This document shows positions 53,581 to 63,201 of a stretch of 64,000 nucleotides of DNA, piece by piece. The position numbers were made by a program, and so were the translations under genes. Origin of the DNA: Pelagimonas sp017744045. Lineage in GTDB: Bacteria > Pseudomonadota > Alphaproteobacteria > Rhodobacterales > Rhodobacteraceae. Numbering within the stretch: position 1 is the stretch's first letter; every line of letters starts with the position of its first letter. The DNA is taken from NCBI RefSeq assembly GCF_017744045.1, contig NZ_JAGHRD010000015.1. The stretch is one strand, 5' to 3'. The notes below the pieces were generated by a model. It searched no databases, was not told the origin of the DNA, and saw nothing but the letters and a program-made list of their open reading frames with translations.

Positions 53581-53843
53581 AGTTTCAACCAGTTCATGAC
53601 AGTCTGCGGAGAAAGGTTTTTTAAATTCTAACCGAGGTCATATGGGTTTGTCCGGTGAAGTCAAATACCGGTGGGCGTTTATGATCACAAACTTGCCCAG
53701 CGATGCGGGCCTTTTGCATTTCTCCTTGTTCGGGGGGCGTGGGTCTGACAAGTTGGCATCATGTCATTCAAATCCAAAGGGCTACCTTGGATCGGAGGAC
53801 ATTCTTGGATCGTAAGCCACTATTGATAAACAGAAATTAAGCG

Positions 53844-55931
53844 ATGCAGTTAGACGATCTGAACGCCGAGACGCGCGGACCAACGACCTCGATGTTGCAT
53901 GTTTTGTGGCATGGGAAATGGATCATACTGGTTTGCGCGGTTTGTGCTGTTCTGATGGGCGCTTATTATGCGTTCAGAGTCGCGGTGCCCAAATATGCAG
54001 CTGTGACCGAGATGGTGTTTGAATCCAGCGCGCCGCCGATTCCCAATATCGAAGCTGTCGTTACTGGCCAGGCCCCCGAAGATGCCGTGATCAACACGCA
54101 ATTGCAGATTATTCGATCTGGTGGCTTGGTTGATAAGCTGGTCGAAGACATGAGTTTGATCGACGACCCTGAGTTCAACCACTTGTTGCGACCCAAGCCG
54201 TTGTTTTCTCGTGAAAACCTGAGAAACCTGGTGGCGCGGGGGCTAGGCGCTGATGTCGCGGAAGCTGCTGAACAAGACTTGGAAAAGGTCAAAATTTCCG
54301 TGGGTGCCGCTGTGCGGGCAGCAATTTCGGTTACAGCTGTCCGCAACACTTACATTTTCCACGTGCGCGTCCGAACGACAGATCCGGAAAAATCCGCGCG
54401 TTTGGCCAACCGGTTGGCAGAGCTTTACATCGAAGATCAGGTCACCAAAAAGTTTGAAGCCACCGAATATGCCGTAAACTGGCTGTCCGAACGGGTGTCT
54501 GCGCTTGAAGTCGAACTTTTGCAAAAAGAAGACGAGATCAAAGCGCTGCGCAGCGAGACGGATCTTGTCAGTGCTGAAGCCCTGGACGGGCTGCGCCTGC
54601 GTGCCAAGGAGTTGCGCGAGCGGGTCAGCACCGCAGAAGAGGCGATTTCTCGTTTGCGCGCCAGCTTGGACAGCCAAAAAGAGGCTCTGGCCTCGGGTGA
54701 TGAGCAAGCGATCGTTGCGGCGTTTTCCGACCGCAGTCTGCGCCAACTGATCTCCTCAGAGAATGCAGCCTTGTTTACCAAGCGCGCCGAGCTTCTGCTG
54801 ACCAACCAAGAAAACGCGCTGAATCGCGAGATTTCGCAAAAGGATGCTCTGTCAGCATCTTTGGCGCAGATGCTGGCTGATATTGATGCGCAAAACTCCG
54901 ATTTGCTGGGCCTCAATCAGCTTGTACGCGAAGCAGAAGCAACCCGTGTTCTGTATGAAACCTTTCTGTCACGGCTGAAACAAACCACCGTGCAAATTGG
55001 CCTGCAACAGGCGGATAGCCATGTTTTGACCAATGCCGTTCCGGGCAGCTTGGTTGAGCCGCGCAAGAGCCGAATCTTGATTTTGTCCTGTTTGCTGGGC
55101 GGGATCGTTGGCGGTGCGATTGTTCTGCTGCAAAATATGATGAACGCGGGTTTCCGGTCCAAGGAGATGCTGGAAGCCTATACTCAGATACCCGTTTTGG
55201 GCGAAGTGCCAGTGATGCCGATCCGGCAAAGGTCGGGCCTGTTGGCGTTCTTGCGCGATAATCCCACTTCGGCGGTCGCTGAATCCATGCGGAATATGCG
55301 CACCTCTTTGGTGATGGCGCAGCAGGAAGCGCCCAAGGTGATCATGTATACGTCCTCTGAGCCCGGCGAAGGGAAGACGACGCTTGCCGTGTCTCATGCG
55401 CAAAACCTGGCCGCGATCGGGAAAAAAGTGCTGTTGATCGAATGTGATATTCGGCGCCGTACGATTTCCAAGTATTTCGACGTGAATGGTGACCTTGGGA
55501 TCGTGTCGGTTTTGACCGGGCAATCCAGCTTGGAGGATGCGATCATTCTGGACGAGCAGACGGGTATTTTTATTCTGTTTGGCGAAAAGGCCGAAGGCAG
55601 CGCGGCTGACCTTTTGACCGGTGGAAACATGCAAGATCTGCTGGATACGGCCCGCGATCATTTTGACGCGATCATTATAGATACGCCACCTGTCCTGGTG
55701 GTTCCGGATGCGCGGTTGGTCGGCCATTGCGTCGATGCGCTGGCCTATGTCGTCAAATGGGACAGCACGGCGCAGACCGCCGTTCGCGAAGGTTTGGCGC
55801 AGTTGCGCGCTGTTAAAATTCCAGTAACCGGATTGGTCTTATCTCAGATCAATATGCGCCGCGCGCGCCGTTACGGAAGCCGGTATGGCAGCTATAGCAG
55901 CTATGGCTATAGCGGGTATTACGACAATTAA
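53844..55931 (+). CDS. Polysaccharide chain-length/tyrosine autokinase (ExoP/Wzc family)
   Basis: A 695-residue co-polymerase controlling chain length and export. The N-terminal Wzz domain has a helix at about residues 29-48 (IILVCAVCAVLMGAYYAF), a long coiled coil in the periplasmic part, and a second helix ILILSCLLGGIVGGAIVLLQ. The BY-kinase domain carries Walker A SSEPGEGKTTLAVSHAQ, A' LLIECDIRRRT and B IIIDTPPVLVVPDARLV. The tail holds seven tyrosines in the last 20 residues (RRYGSRYGSYSSYGYS region), the expected autophosphorylation cluster. Confidence 0.94.
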   Translation: MQLDDLNAETRGPTTSMLHVLWHGKWIILVCAVCAVLMGAYYAFRVAVPKYAAVTEMVFESSAPPIPNIEAVVTGQAPEDAVINTQLQIIRSGGLVDKLVEDMSLIDDPEFNHLLRPKPLFSRENLRNLVARGLGADVAEAAEQDLEKVKISVGAAVRAAISVTAVRNTYIFHVRVRTTDPEKSARLANRLAELYIEDQVTKKFEATEYAVNWLSERVSALEVELLQKEDEIKALRSETDLVSAEALDGLRLRAKELRERVSTAEEAISRLRASLDSQKEALASGDEQAIVAAFSDRSLRQLISSENAALFTKRAELLLTNQENALNREISQKDALSASLAQMLADIDAQNSDLLGLNQLVREAEATRVLYETFLSRLKQTTVQIGLQQADSHVLTNAVPGSLVEPRKSRILILSCLLGGIVGGAIVLLQNMMNAGFRSKEMLEAYTQIPVLGEVPVMPIRQRSGLLAFLRDNPTSAVAESMRNMRTSLVMAQQEAPKVIMYTSSEPGEGKTTLAVSHAQNLAAIGKKVLLIECDIRRRTISKYFDVNGDLGIVSVLTGQSSLEDAIILDEQTGIFILFGEKAEGSAADLLTGGNMQDLLDTARDHFDAIIIDTPPVLVVPDARLVGHCVDALAYVVKWDSTAQTAVREGLAQLRAVKIPVTGLVLSQINMRRARRYGSRYGSYSSYGYSGYYDN

Positions 55932-56136
55932 GCCTGCGTACTTTCCAATTTGAGGGGAACTGGCTTGTCCTCAAACTCGGGTTTTGACGTGGTCTGAATT
56001 CCTAACAAAACATTGCCATTCCGCGCGACGCATTCACGCGTCCGCAGCTTTTCCTATCGAATGTTGCCCACTGAACCCAAACGGCAACGTGGCCCGACGA
56101 CTTAGATGTCGCGGGCCCCAACTATAGGAAAACATC

Positions 56137-58488
56137 ATGGGATTTCTTGCCCACCCGAGCGTTCAGCACGCAACCGATGGCTCCGGTTCTCCAGTCGCGG
56201 AGGCGCGGCGCTATGTCTTTCATAATGGCACTCAAATGTTGGCCCCCCTGTTTTCTGACCCGGACCTGACCACGACCACAGCCAACCCAATGATCTCTGA
56301 CGCAAACGGGGATTTCGGATTGTGTTACTTGATGGCTGGCGAATACACGGTCGAAATCAAGGACCAGTTCGGGGTTGTATTGGCGACTCATGCCAACATC
56401 CGCGTCACGGAGACTCCTTTTCCGATTGTTTTTGCGTCAACTGCGGATTTGCTGGCTGATGATTTGCTATCCTACACGGAACAGGATGATCACATTCTGG
56501 CGGCAGAAGGTCAGGTCCTGACCCTGCAAAATGGTCATGGCAGCTTTGAGGTTGCGCCGGCCACGAGCACGGATGCAGATTTCACCACGGCCGGAGGTGT
56601 GCATCTATATGCACGCGCGGACACCAGCGGATTTGTGACGCCTGAACAGTTTGGCACCGTTGGCGACGGCGTGAGCGATGACACCGATGCCTTGCTGGCC
56701 ATGACACAATTTGGACGTCGGACCGGTTTCCTGAATTGGCGTGGGACTGCGGGCAAGATTTATACCACTACAAGATCGCGCATTTTCGCGTCGATCCCCT
56801 ATCAAAAGCATTTCTATAACGGGGCCGCTATCCGTAACATTCGCGGTAGCTCTTCCGTCGAAGTCGGGCAGACCTCCAACTATACGGGCATTGAATTTCC
56901 GTCGGTTTTCGACACTCAACAAGAGGCGGATTTCACCGGGGGTTACTACTACGGTGAAACGATCGCCACCGTTGCGAGTGGTCAGACCGATATCACGGTG
57001 ACGGGCGCGACAAGCAATGTCGGGCTTGAGCCGGGTGCCGATGTGCTGATCTATGGTTTCTCGTCAACCGGTGTTGGTTTCCCGCCAGATCCGCGTGTTT
57101 TTGAATATGCCCGGATCAAGTCGGTTTCCGGCTCTGTCGTTACGCTCGAGAACCCGATCCAGAACAGTTATAACGAAAACTGGCCCGAACGGTCGGGTGG
57201 TGACTACGGTGCGCCGCGTATCATCTCATACCAACGCCCGAACTTCGTCGGTGTGCGCAGCCTGGAAGTCCACGATATGTGGATCAAGTCCAACCCGAAT
57301 TGGACCACGCCGGTCGCCACAGCGAATGATGGAGAGCGAAACGGACGCTTGACCCTGAGCGGCTATCTTCAGGCCACATTCCACAATCTACGCACCGATG
57401 GTGGCTTTTACATTTCGCAAGGGCAGAATTTTGTCGGCCACGGTGTTAATAACCGGACATCTTGTGAGCCTGACAAGATTATTGATCGAGTGGAAATCAA
57501 CAACTTGAAAACCGGCCAAATCCACGGTGGCACGATCATTAAGGATCTGATCCTGAACGATCCACAATGCGGTGGTTACTTCAACTTGGCCCCTTGCGGT
57601 CGTTTGGAAGTGAATGGCGGCAAGATCACCGCGGACGAAATCACGGCCCATATGCTGGATATTCCGTCGGGTGTTGGTGAGATTTCCTTGAACAATGTCG
57701 AATTTGCTGCGCGTTCAGCCTCGCAGCGCGGCATTGTTGCGGGGCGCCAGTCCACGGCCACCTTTACGGTGGTCAGCCCAACCCAGTTGAGCATTGCGAC
57801 AGATACCTTCTATTCTTCAGCGGTGAGCCGGTCCTGTTCTGAGAACATGGTCCTTTACAAAGATGGCTTTCCCGCCTTCCGTTTGTCGCAGATGCCCTAC
57901 GAAAGCGGCGGTGTTTTGGTTTTGGACGGGCAAAGCCTGGTTGATTTGACGGGAACCGAAACTCTGTCCGTCTTCACGTTGCAAAACCTGACGGTCAAGG
58001 ATCCAAAAATCACTGGCCCCTATGCGCCTTTGATCCGCGCCTGGAACAACCCGAATTATCAGTCCAGCCAAGAGGTGGCGCGCGTCGACTCGCCTTGGGA
58101 GGGCGATACCTTTGTCGAGTTTAATGATGGGTTCTTTACAGAAACGGACCCGTACATCTTCCCTCACTTTGGCCGCTGGATGTTGGTCGAGCGCATTTTT
58201 GTGAACGTGTCCCAGCCCTATACCGGAGCTGCCGCAAATGCGCGGCTTCGGTTCAGGAACTACTCCAATGCTTCAGCAAGCTATTGCGACATTGATCTGA
58301 CCCGCGCAGGCCATCGGATTATTGATCTCAATGGCGGGCATTTCCTGTTTGCCAGCGATGTTGGTTCCTTGGCGGGGAACAGCACGCCTCTTGGGATTGG
58401 GCGCGTCGATCGGACTATCCTTGCTGGCGACACTGCCGAGGATCACGCCAAATGGACGCTGCGTGTTGAGGGCAAAAGATTGTTCTAA
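56137..58488 (+). CDS. Large parallel beta-helix protein with tailspike-like N-terminus
   Basis: A 783-residue protein without an obvious signal peptide. Residues about 20-95 (GTQMLAPLFSDPDLTTTTAN, ISDANGDFGLCYLMAGEYTVEIKD) resemble the N-terminal module of phage tail fibres. VTPEQFGTVGDGVSDDTDALLAM at about 165 is the pectate-lyase-type beta-helix entry. The rest is strand-rich, ending in a jelly-roll-like region. Within the exopolysaccharide locus it may cleave or bind the polymer. It is preceded by a bulged stem-loop at 56092-56118. Confidence 0.75.
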   Translation: MGFLAHPSVQHATDGSGSPVAEARRYVFHNGTQMLAPLFSDPDLTTTTANPMISDANGDFGLCYLMAGEYTVEIKDQFGVVLATHANIRVTETPFPIVFASTADLLADDLLSYTEQDDHILAAEGQVLTLQNGHGSFEVAPATSTDADFTTAGGVHLYARADTSGFVTPEQFGTVGDGVSDDTDALLAMTQFGRRTGFLNWRGTAGKIYTTTRSRIFASIPYQKHFYNGAAIRNIRGSSSVEVGQTSNYTGIEFPSVFDTQQEADFTGGYYYGETIATVASGQTDITVTGATSNVGLEPGADVLIYGFSSTGVGFPPDPRVFEYARIKSVSGSVVTLENPIQNSYNENWPERSGGDYGAPRIISYQRPNFVGVRSLEVHDMWIKSNPNWTTPVATANDGERNGRLTLSGYLQATFHNLRTDGGFYISQGQNFVGHGVNNRTSCEPDKIIDRVEINNLKTGQIHGGTIIKDLILNDPQCGGYFNLAPCGRLEVNGGKITADEITAHMLDIPSGVGEISLNNVEFAARSASQRGIVAGRQSTATFTVVSPTQLSIATDTFYSSAVSRSCSENMVLYKDGFPAFRLSQMPYESGGVLVLDGQSLVDLTGTETLSVFTLQNLTVKDPKITGPYAPLIRAWNNPNYQSSQEVARVDSPWEGDTFVEFNDGFFTETDPYIFPHFGRWMLVERIFVNVSQPYTGAAANARLRFRNYSNASASYCDIDLTRAGHRIIDLNGGHFLFASDVGSLAGNSTPLGIGRVDRTILAGDTAEDHAKWTLRVEGKRLF

Positions 58489-58565
58489 CGTGGCACAGGC
58501 CCCTGCGCTTTTAACGGTGCCGGGGCCTTTCGCGCGACCCAAATCGTGCAGCAATAAGAGACTAA

Positions 58566-58588
58566 GGGCGGCTTTGGCCGCCCTTTTT
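58566..58588. terminator. Terminator between the two beta-helix genes
   Basis: GGGCGGC (58566-58572) pairs with GCCGCCC (58577-58583), loop TTTG, with AA before and TTTTT after. It lies 78 bases after the + gene and just before the stop of the convergent RTX gene. Confidence 0.85.
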
Positions 58589-58599
58589 GTATTGTTGGA

Positions 58600-61500
58600 T
58601 CAGAACAGGAAGTCATCCACGGTAAAGTCATCCATATTCACGTTGAGGATGAGGATTGAATCACCATTGCCAAAGTCGAGCAGGACGTCGTTACCCTGTT
58701 GACTGGCCAGAGCCATAACATCGTCGAACTCAGCCAGGCCTGCACCAAAGCCGCTTAGGTCGATGGCATCGGTTGGTCCACCAGTATGGAACCCTGAAAG
58801 TGTGTCGGCCCCGTCACCTGCGGTAAAGACAATGACGTCATCGCTATATCCTGCGACCAGGATGTCATCCCCGGTGCCGCCATTCAAAACAACGCGTCCG
58901 CCATTGCCATGCGCCGTCAGCCGATCATTTCCAGCCCCGCCGTGCAATTCATCGTTCCCGCCGCCGCCCCAAAGCCGATCATCACCATCCCCCGCCATGA
59001 TAATATTGTCGGTACCATCGGCGACAAAAGTGTCGTTATAGGCGGTCAAATGGAAGTTTTCGATGTCGGTCCATTGGTCAAGCGCAGCAACGCCATAAGC
59101 CTGGCCGTTTTGCGAGTTGTAATAGAACGATGCCTGTGCGTTTTCATAGGACACCCAATCGCTTCCTTCGCCCCCGTTTAGGACATCCGCGCCGTGACCA
59201 CTGATCAATGTATCATCACCCGCTCCGGCAAAAACAAAGGTGTCGGAGGCTTCGCTGATGATGGTTTCATCAGCTTCGGTGCCGATGACAGTGTCCCCGG
59301 CTTCTGTCACCACAATGACGCCTTGGGTGGTTTCAGTTTCCTCGGTTTCTTGCGTTTCCAGTCGAAAATCTGCTGGAGTGAAGTCTGACAGGGAAACACC
59401 TCGAACCAGTATGGAATCCCCATTTCCGAAATCAAACAGCACATCGCCACTAACTTGTGTGGCTGTGGCCATAACGTCTTCAAAACTCTCAAAGATACTG
59501 CCAAAGGCCGTCAGATCTATGTGATCTGTTGTGCCTCCAGCGGTGAAGTCCCGTAGAATGTCAGCCCCATCGCCAGGAGCAAAAATAACGATATCATCGC
59601 TATAGCCACCCTGAAGGCTGTCATTACCAGTGCCACCATTGAGAATGACCTGCCCGCCATCGCCCAAGGATGTCAGCCGGTCATTTCCCGCGCCACCGTG
59701 TAATTCGTCATTTCCACCACCGCCCCAAATTCGGTCATTGCCATTGCCGGCCAAGATGATGTTGTCCGTGTTATCAGCCACAAATGTGTCGTTCCAATCT
59801 GTCAATTGGAAGTTTTCGACATTGCACCATTCATTCCAGGCGGCGACTCCATAAGCTTGACCGCTTTGAGAGTTGTAATAGAATGCCATGGCAGACCCAT
59901 CAAACGACACCCAGTCAGTTCCCGCACCGCCATCCAAAACGTTCCAGCCGGAACCGCCCATCAACATATCGTCACCGTCACCGCCGAGTAGCGTGTCGTC
60001 TCCTGACCCTCCGGAAAGAAAGTCGTCGCCATCGCCTGCACCAAGGACGTCGTGGCCGCCATGCCCTTCAAGCGTGTCCTCGCCCAGCGTGCCAGCCAGG
60101 GCTTCGTTTTCGGACGTTCCTATCAAGTGTAAGGATTCTGGCAGGCCTGAAGCGTGCTGCCAGCCGGGTTCAGACAGAACCGTTCCGTCCCGACCAACAA
60201 TTGTCGTGTCCGAAGAGATCCAGAAAGGAATGCCGAGACTGGCCAAAAAGGCCTCGATCTCGGGGCCGGTGCGGTCGCCAAGACCGAACGTGCTCCCGGC
60301 CTCGACGATAAGAACGGCCGGGATTGCCCGATCTTCCAATCCTGAAAGCGCCTGAAGGTTGCCGATATTGGTGCCGCCCATAATGACGGTTTGCGGGGCA
60401 ACGTCGAAATAGCGCCAATAATAGGCCTGTGAGCCCGGCTCTGAAATGTCTTGCACGCCATCCAGTATCAATAAGGCCGAGGCGACCGCTTCTACATTGC
60501 CTGTTATCAGGGCGTTGGTTTGAGACAGTGGGTTAACCGGGCGGTCAAATTGCAGCGTTACATCGTGTAACTCCAACACTTGGTTATAGCCGCTGACAGA
60601 AAAGACGGCTTGGACGGGTCGCAATCCGTCTGCGCCAACGAAATTCAACGACCCGCCATTGATCGTCACGTTGCCGGATGTCGCAACGGCGGTCGAAATG
60701 CCATAGGCTTCGATATATTCAACAAGGATCTCTTCGACGAAAGGGTGATCGTTGTAATAGCCGCTCATGTCGATGGCTACGTCTACTGTGTCCACATAGA
60801 GCGCCTGAACCGTGAGTTCCGTATACCCATATGTTCCGCCGGTGCTGCCATGGCCATAAAGTGCCTTATAGCCATTGGTCGCGACGATGGTGTCAAAGTG
60901 CACACCCTCGTCATAGTGTTGATCTGTATAGATATTGATCAACCCACCGCTCGAGTTCCAACCATAGTCGTGGTACAGATCACCCGCATTTCCGCGCCCT
61001 GTAACGGTCAGCGTGCCAGTGGAGGAAAACGGCCCGACAATGCCATGCGAAGGGGCGTCTAGGATGGTGACGTCATGCAAATCCACAAAGCCGCCAAGCG
61101 AGGTCGACCCGTTATTCGTGCTGAGACTATCCTTGGAAAACGCCCCAATGAGTGCGACGTCGCTGATAGTAGTCATACCACTGATATCCAGCCCACCCTG
61201 ATCGGCGAGTGACAGATTCAGGTCAGAGGGATGTTGACCCGGCGGCACATGAACATAGACTTCGAAACTGGAGCCACCGGCAGGACCATTGCGAGGATCC
61301 GGGAGGGTTGAACCGGTCTCGTGAATGGTAAAGGACCCTTCGGTCGCGGCGACGGCAGCGATATTGTCGGCGATGGTTGCCCCGTCAAACTGCCACGCCA
61401 TCGTGTTCATACCGCTCCAGACTTGGTGATGCGTCGAATGGGCGGCGGTGCCATTGTTGAAATCAGGCGTGTCGCGATAAGTGACCGTTGCGCGCCAGAC

Positions 61501-61767
61501 CGTATCACTGACCTGCTCCCAAGTGGTTTGCACGGTCTGGCGCAGATCGACGACAGGCTGTTCCCCTTCGCCATATGACGCAAAAGACAGGCCCGTCAGG
61601 TCCAGATCATTGTCCAACGCGTAATGCCCACCCGCCGCGAGGCAAATTGTGTCCCCTGGCTCAGCGGCTTCGATCGCGGCAGCAAGCGTCTGGTAAGGCG
61701 ATTCAGGTGAGCTACCATCCCCCTGAGGAGATGTTGCTGTCGCATCAACATAAAGAACTCTGGGCAT
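58600..61767 (-). CDS. RTX-repeat beta-helix protein, probable type I secreted polysaccharide enzyme
   Basis: A 1055-residue protein. The first about 450 residues form a right-handed beta-helix region (LYVDATATSPQGDGSSPESPYQTLAAAIEA and later strand-rich turns). After about residue 550 come hemolysin-type calcium-binding nonapeptides (GGSGDDTLLGGDGDDML, GGGGNDELHGGAGNDRLT). The C-terminal part contains two related modules of about 250 residues, each with WVSF/WVSY, FYYNSQ, NGQAYGVAA or SGQAYGVAA and GNGDSILI. The terminal DDFTVDDFLF suits type I secretion. Mannuronan-epimerase-like or lyase activity is possible; the enzyme class is not resolved. Confidence 0.87.
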   Translation of the reverse strand: MPRVLYVDATATSPQGDGSSPESPYQTLAAAIEAAEPGDTICLAAGGHYALDNDLDLTGLSFASYGEGEQPVVDLRQTVQTTWEQVSDTVWRATVTYRDTPDFNNGTAAHSTHHQVWSGMNTMAWQFDGATIADNIAAVAATEGSFTIHETGSTLPDPRNGPAGGSSFEVYVHVPPGQHPSDLNLSLADQGGLDISGMTTISDVALIGAFSKDSLSTNNGSTSLGGFVDLHDVTILDAPSHGIVGPFSSTGTLTVTGRGNAGDLYHDYGWNSSGGLINIYTDQHYDEGVHFDTIVATNGYKALYGHGSTGGTYGYTELTVQALYVDTVDVAIDMSGYYNDHPFVEEILVEYIEAYGISTAVATSGNVTINGGSLNFVGADGLRPVQAVFSVSGYNQVLELHDVTLQFDRPVNPLSQTNALITGNVEAVASALLILDGVQDISEPGSQAYYWRYFDVAPQTVIMGGTNIGNLQALSGLEDRAIPAVLIVEAGSTFGLGDRTGPEIEAFLASLGIPFWISSDTTIVGRDGTVLSEPGWQHASGLPESLHLIGTSENEALAGTLGEDTLEGHGGHDVLGAGDGDDFLSGGSGDDTLLGGDGDDMLMGGSGWNVLDGGAGTDWVSFDGSAMAFYYNSQSGQAYGVAAWNEWCNVENFQLTDWNDTFVADNTDNIILAGNGNDRIWGGGGNDELHGGAGNDRLTSLGDGGQVILNGGTGNDSLQGGYSDDIVIFAPGDGADILRDFTAGGTTDHIDLTAFGSIFESFEDVMATATQVSGDVLFDFGNGDSILVRGVSLSDFTPADFRLETQETEETETTQGVIVVTEAGDTVIGTEADETIISEASDTFVFAGAGDDTLISGHGADVLNGGEGSDWVSYENAQASFYYNSQNGQAYGVAALDQWTDIENFHLTAYNDTFVADGTDNIIMAGDGDDRLWGGGGNDELHGGAGNDRLTAHGNGGRVVLNGGTGDDILVAGYSDDVIVFTAGDGADTLSGFHTGGPTDAIDLSGFGAGLAEFDDVMALASQQGNDVLLDFGNGDSILILNVNMDDFTVDDFLF

Positions 61768-62160
61768 GGCAAATCTATCTCGTTCGCAGAACGGCGGGTC
61801 ACACCAGACTGCGCTGTGGCATTGTTAAGTTGTCGAACGCTTTCCCGCCCGCAGACCTGCACGAGGCTGCGGCGTGTTAAGCAAGGTGAGAGGTCGGACC
61901 GTGAGTGTGGGTCGCCCAGAAAAGGGTTATCTTGGCTTTGGTAAATTTAAGGTCAATTTCAGTGAAAATGGTTCGAACCGCGCCGTTTTGCGGGCTATTT
62001 GGGCGCAAAGGGTGTTGAAAAAGACCCAGAATGCACTTTCGCCCAATCGACCTGACGCGGTGATTGCCTTCTTAGTCGGCACCCGGCATATCATTGGGAA
62101 AGAAGCCTGTTTCGATGGCTGCTTGGTTTGAGATTTTAGAATGATTCCCGGGGCGGATTT
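61768..62160. other. Intergenic region between RTX gene and GMD paralogue
   Basis: About 390 bases separating divergent genes. An 85-codon frame (61874-62131) is present on the + strand, but has no family features or strong ribosome-binding site, so I do not call it. The interval probably holds both promoters; AT-rich sequence around 61935-61960 is a possible location. I see no repeat or RNA gene. Confidence 0.45.
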
Positions 62161-63129
62161 ATGAAAACAGCCTTGATTTGCGGTGTTTCCGGACAGGACG
62201 GAACCTATCTGGCAGAGTTTCTGCTGAACAAAGGCTATCGCGTCATCGGCACCTCTCGCGATGCGGCGGTCAATCGCTTTCGCAACCTTGAAAAGCTGGG
62301 GATCGAGGCGCGGGTCGAAACCGTTTCAATGGCGCAAACGGATTTCCACAGCATCGTCACTGTGCTGGATAAGTACCGTCCGGATGAGATCTATAATCTG
62401 GCGGGGCAAAGTTCGGTCGGGCTGTCATTCGAACAACCGATTGAGACATTCAATGGCATCACAGCCGGTGTTCTGAACCTGATGGAAGCCATTCGTTTCC
62501 TGAAACTGCCGTGCCGGTTATACAATGCCAGCTCCGGGGATTGCTTTGGCGATCAGGGGGGCGAGCCATGTTCCGAGGAAACCGCATTCCGCCCGATTTC
62601 ACCCTATGCGACCGCCAAGGCCGCGGCGCATTGGGCGGTGGTGACCTACAGGTCGTCTTTTGATCTGTTTGCCTGCAATGGCATCCTGTTCAACCACGAA
62701 TCCCCGCTGCGCCCGGCGCGTTTTGTGACGCAAAAGATCGTCGCGGGCGCTGTCGAGATTGCGCGCAATGGCGGGGGCACCCTGTCCCTTGGTAACCTCG
62801 ATATCTCACGCGATTGGGGCTGGGCCCCGGAATATGTCCATGCCATGTGGCTGATGCTGCAGCAAAAGGAGCCGATGGATTACGTGATCGCCACCGGGCA
62901 ACCGAACCGGCTGCGCGACTTTTGCCAAGTGGCGTTTGAGGCCGTGGGGCTGAACATGGAAGATCACGTGATCAGCGAATCCAGCCTGCTGCGCCCGTCG
63001 GACATTGCGCTCGTCTATGGTGACCCGACCCGCGCCAAAGAGAACCTGGGCTGGGAGGCACAATTCAAGATGAAAGACGTGGTCCATGCCATGATCGAGG
63101 ATCACCGTCAAACGCCGGCTGACACGTAA
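62161..63129 (+). CDS. GDP-mannose 4,6-dehydratase paralogue
   Basis: A 322-residue extended SDR of the GMD family, shorter than the first gmd. ALICGVSGQDGTYLAEFLLNKGYRVIGTSRD binds NAD(P). YNASSGDCFGDQGG replaces the usual ASTSELYG, so Thr and Glu become Ser and Asp, while Tyr-x3-Lys is kept in ISPYATAKAAAHW. NHESPLRPARFVTQKIV and DWGWAPEYVHAMWLMLQQ are conserved. It may produce another 6-deoxyhexose precursor, such as GDP-4-keto-6-deoxymannose for rhamnose or perosamine. It is followed by a terminator. Confidence 0.86.
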   Translation: MKTALICGVSGQDGTYLAEFLLNKGYRVIGTSRDAAVNRFRNLEKLGIEARVETVSMAQTDFHSIVTVLDKYRPDEIYNLAGQSSVGLSFEQPIETFNGITAGVLNLMEAIRFLKLPCRLYNASSGDCFGDQGGEPCSEETAFRPISPYATAKAAAHWAVVTYRSSFDLFACNGILFNHESPLRPARFVTQKIVAGAVEIARNGGGTLSLGNLDISRDWGWAPEYVHAMWLMLQQKEPMDYVIATGQPNRLRDFCQVAFEAVGLNMEDHVISESSLLRPSDIALVYGDPTRAKENLGWEAQFKMKDVVHAMIEDHRQTPADT

Positions 63130-63140
63130 AAGGTTCAACA

Positions 63141-63172
63141 AAAAAGGCGCGCTGTGATCAGTGCGCCTTTTT
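63141..63172. terminator. Bidirectional terminator after the GMD paralogue
   Basis: AAAAAGGCGC (63141-63150) and GCGCCTTTTT (63163-63172) are exactly complementary around GCTGTGATCAGT. It serves the convergent GMD paralogue and UDP-glucuronate decarboxylase-like genes. Confidence 0.87.
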
Positions 63173-63201
63173 GTGATTTGTGGATCGTGAGGGGCGGGGT
63201 C

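Noticed and set aside
61874..62131. An 85-codon frame upstream of the GMD paralogue
   Set aside because: No homologous motif, no ribosome-binding site of note, and unusual composition; listed only as an intergenic region.
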